From Allobrachymonas sp. (GTDB taxonomy: Bacteria; Pseudomonadota; Gammaproteobacteria; Burkholderiales; Burkholderiaceae), in assembly GCA_030529305.1 (NCBI GenBank), contig JAUMXD010000082.1:1-6038 (forward strand): a stretch of DNA of 6,038 nt. The letters are read 5' to 3'. Below are positions 3,829-6,038 of the stretch, piece by piece; within the stretch, counting starts at the first letter, position 1, and the number at the start of each line of letters is the position of its first letter. The notes under the pieces are model-generated. The model had not been told where the DNA came from. It worked only from the letters and a program-made list of their open reading frames with translations, and searched no databases. A program made the translations under genes and the position numbers.

Positions 3829-6038
3829 TCATTCCAGCTTGCGCTTTCTGGCCTTGGCCACCATCTCGTTGTAGTCCTTCATGGCCTGCACGATTTGGGC
3901 GTCCAGTTCTTTCAGGCGCGCGGTGCGCTCGGCTTCGGGCATCTTGGCATCAAACTCCACCCGGCTGCGCTCCTGGCGCATCTTCGTGATTTGCCGCTCC
4001 ACTTTGTTGGCTGCCCGGGCCACGTAGATTTGCGGGTGCTCATCCACAAAATCCGTGGCATCCAGCCCGTCGCGCACACGCCCCTTCACTTCCTGCTCGA
4101 TGGCGTTCAGCTCTTTCACGTTGCGCCAGTAACGGCCGCCCACGGTCATGTCGTCCTGCGTCGTGCCGTAAAAGCTGCTGACCAAGGGCTTCCTGTTCTG
4201 CGGAATTTCCTCACCCCGCAGCAGCAGCTCGCTGAACTGGTAGGCTCGGTTCACTTCGCGCCCCACGCCACCCGTGATCGAACCAAACAGATAGTCCAGC
4301 TGATCGGGCGTGGGGGACACCAAGCCTGGCGTGTAATCGGTGCCACCCGAAGCGCGGTTCAGTCCCCAGGCCAGGCCACGCGACACATGGCTGGAAGTAT
4401 CGCGCGCGCGGGTAAAGCCTGGCGTCGGTTGCAAGGGATTGGCATCTTCCTTGGCAATGGCGCGGCCCGAGAACGTCTTGTTTTCCAATAAGGCCACCAC
4501 CGGATCGGTGGGCGTAGGCGACATGGTTTGCAATACCGTGGCACTGCCAAACGGGTTGGCCGATTCCAGCAGCACCGCCAGCACATCCACGAGCGAATCT
4601 TGCACCTTGCGCCGCCCCAGCATCTGTTCGGTTGCAATGCGCCCCAGGTTGGGCAGGATGTTGAAGCCCATGGCCATGGGCACCTTGATGAAGTCGCCGC
4701 CGCCTACCGGAATGATGAGGCTGCGTTGCTTCTCGAACTCGGGAATATCTTCCCACTCATCATCCTCGAAGCCGATGCTGGCCATCAGCGCCTGCAACAT
4801 GCCCAGGGTGAAGCCGCCGACAAGAATTTTCTTGCCTGCTGGGCCGCTCAGTGTCTGCACCGTGCGCGCCGTGCCCTGCACCGCCGCGTTGAAGAAGGCC
4901 CACCACGCGCCAATCCCGCTGGTCTTGCTGCCCTTGCGGTTGAAGTTCACGGTGATGTTTTTCGCAATCGAGGCGGCCTTGTCCTTGCCATAGCCCAGCT
5001 CAATGGCTTTTTTGTACGCGGCCAGGCGCGTAGCATTCTCGATGGCGGTGTTGTAGTGATCCAGCACCTCAAGCGCCGCCTTGGCGCCACGCATGGCCAC
5101 GCCAGAATCGAGCGAATCCAGTTGCGCCTGAATCGCCCTGGCCCGGTCTGCGCCCATGCGGAAGATTTCGCGATAGCCCGTGGTGCCACCGCTCATCTTC
5201 ATGTCTTCGTAAAGCTGGTCGTAAGCCGTGCCCGATTGGCCGCCGCGCTCGATCTGCCAGATGGCCTTCATGGCCGCGGGCACATTGCTCAAAACGGCAA
5301 AGGCGTGGCCGCGCAATTCCGTGCTCGAAATATTCAGCGCCGCAGATTGCACATCGCGCAACCCGTTCTTGATGCCGAAGATCGGGTTGTACTGCGTATT
5401 GATGGCCGAGAAATAGCGCGTCACCGTGCCAGCGCTGCGCGTCAGCCAGCCCATCTGCTCCGCGTCCAGATTCTTGAGCGATTCCACCATCTGCATGGCT
5501 CGCTCGTTGCGCTCGTTGAACACGATGGCGCGATCCACCCCGGCAATGCGCACGGTAAACACATTGGCCCGGCTCATGTAGTGCCGGTCGGGGCCGGTAA
5601 TCACCTGGCCGATCTTTCTGTTGTGCGCCTCGATGGCCGCGTCCTTTTCCACCTGCCAGAAATCCGCCGTGGCGCTGTCCTGCGAAAAAATGTAGCCCGG
5701 CTTGCGCCCGATATATCTGACTTGCGGCACCTTGTCCACCGCCCAGAAATCGGCATTGGGGTTTTCCAGCGCCAGCCCGTACAGCGCCAGCCCCACGCGG
5801 TTTTTCTCGCCCCGCGTGATGGCCGCCTCGCGCTGCAAGGCCACGTGGGCCAGAATGTCCACCGCCTTGCGGCTGGAACCCGTGGCCCGCTTGGATGCGC
5901 TGCCCTTCACCGAAAAGCCCATGCCAATCGGCGTGCCGCCATCCATGTCCTCACGGTGCAGGGGCACGTAATGCGCATAGGTTGCGCGCCACTTGTCAAT
6001 CGTCTCGCGCGTCTCCAGCCCGTACTGGATCAGCACCT
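3829..6038 (-). CDS. C-terminal part of a giant phage/mobile-element polyvalent protein (LPD38-like); N-terminus outside window
   Basis: About 735 residues of one uninterrupted minus-strand frame are visible, and the frame runs off the right edge, so no start can be assigned. The centre looks like Large Polyvalent protein-associated Domain 38 (LPD38). An ANVFTVRIAGVDRAIVF strand segment (157-173) precedes a long helical region with YNPIFGIKNGLRDVQSAALN (216-235), then DHYNTAIENATRLAAYKKA (326-344) and NITVNFNRKGS (360-370). These are typical of C-terminal regions of multi-thousand-residue proteins in phages and conjugative elements, whose other parts often carry protease, methyltransferase, helicase or toxin domains and are thought to enter the host with the DNA. 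A hydrophobic stretch (404-422) might touch membrane. The C-terminus (about 673-735) is highly charged and probably coiled-coil. Domain name from memory; the phage/element nature is more certain than the exact domain. Confidence 0.7.
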   Translation of the reverse strand, partial: VLIQYGLETRETIDKWRATYAHYVPLHREDMDGGTPIGMGFSVKGSASKRATGSSRKAVDILAHVALQREAAITRGEKNRVGLALYGLALENPNADFWAVDKVPQVRYIGRKPGYIFSQDSATADFWQVEKDAAIEAHNRKIGQVITGPDRHYMSRANVFTVRIAGVDRAIVFNERNERAMQMVESLKNLDAEQMGWLTRSAGTVTRYFSAINTQYNPIFGIKNGLRDVQSAALNISSTELRGHAFAVLSNVPAAMKAIWQIERGGQSGTAYDQLYEDMKMSGGTTGYREIFRMGADRARAIQAQLDSLDSGVAMRGAKAALEVLDHYNTAIENATRLAAYKKAIELGYGKDKAASIAKNITVNFNRKGSKTSGIGAWWAFFNAAVQGTARTVQTLSGPAGKKILVGGFTLGMLQALMASIGFEDDEWEDIPEFEKQRSLIIPVGGGDFIKVPMAMGFNILPNLGRIATEQMLGRRKVQDSLVDVLAVLLESANPFGSATVLQTMSPTPTDPVVALLENKTFSGRAIAKEDANPLQPTPGFTRARDTSSHVSRGLAWGLNRASGGTDYTPGLVSPTPDQLDYLFGSITGGVGREVNRAYQFSELLLRGEEIPQNRKPLVSSFYGTTQDDMTVGGRYWRNVKELNAIEQEVKGRVRDGLDATDFVDEHPQIYVARAANKVERQITKMRQERSRVEFDAKMPEAERTARLKELDAQIVQAMKDYNEMVAKARKRKLE

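Noticed and set aside
3727..4491. A 254-residue + frame opposite the giant gene
   Set aside because: His/Leu/Arg-rich composition is typical of an antisense shadow, and the minus strand encodes a coherent phage protein throughout.
4340..4993. A 217-residue + frame opposite the giant gene
   Set aside because: Ser/Pro/Met-rich shadow with no motif, ribosome-binding site or neighbouring gene on that strand.
1..6038. CRISPR arrays, tRNA or rRNA genes, intact insertion sequences
   Set aside because: I saw no spaced direct repeats, no tRNA-like cloverleaf, no rRNA sequence and no transposase frame on either strand.

Overview
The window looks like a chromosome segment of a betaproteobacterium, probably Burkholderiales/Comamonadaceae. 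This is an inference from protein style, GC-rich codon use and the long basic tail on RNase R; no rRNA or other marker gene is present. An ordinary host region (about 1-2820) meets a mobile-element region of phage type (about 3190-6038). A degraded, AT-richer stretch (about 2820-3190) separates them.

Host side. The 3' end of rnr (RNase R) enters from the left on the + strand and stops at 662. A strong two-way hairpin terminator (709-741) separates it from two small minus-strand genes that read toward it: an exported protein with two cysteines (1599-1168), then a lipoprotein with a cysteine pair (1108-770). Both starts have clear Shine-Dalgarno sequences, and the pair looks like one transcript. 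A 265-base spacer follows; its right end holds a TTGACA/TATACA-like promoter with a perfect inverted repeat (TATAGT-N5-ACTATA). That promoter would drive a two-gene + operon: an 86-residue Xre-type regulator (1865-2125) and a sirtuin (2122-2817), coupled by an ATGA overlap. The sirtuin is of the CobB/SIRT5-like class. It keeps the Tyr/Arg pair linked to removal of acidic acyl groups but has lost the zinc-binding cysteines.

Boundary. The stretch 2820-3160 holds no intact gene. Read on the minus strand, it yields pieces resembling a DarT-type (DUF4433) ADP-ribosyltransferase, broken by compensating frameshifts and several stops. It looks like a dead toxin gene whose N-terminus is missing next to the junction.

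Element side. From about 3190 the sequence is GC-rich and phage-like. Two small + genes of unknown function, again joined by an ATGA overlap, converge on a very large minus-strand reading frame (6036-3829, open at the window edge). That frame is the C-terminal part of a giant phage or conjugative-element protein with an LPD38-like polyvalent-protein region. An 11-base stretch near the junction (3197-3207) matches what I expect for the complement of the guaA 3' end, a common integration target, so this may be an attachment site. The most interesting points are the DarT-like relic, the regulator-sirtuin pair with its operator, and the polyvalent protein next to an apparent element end.
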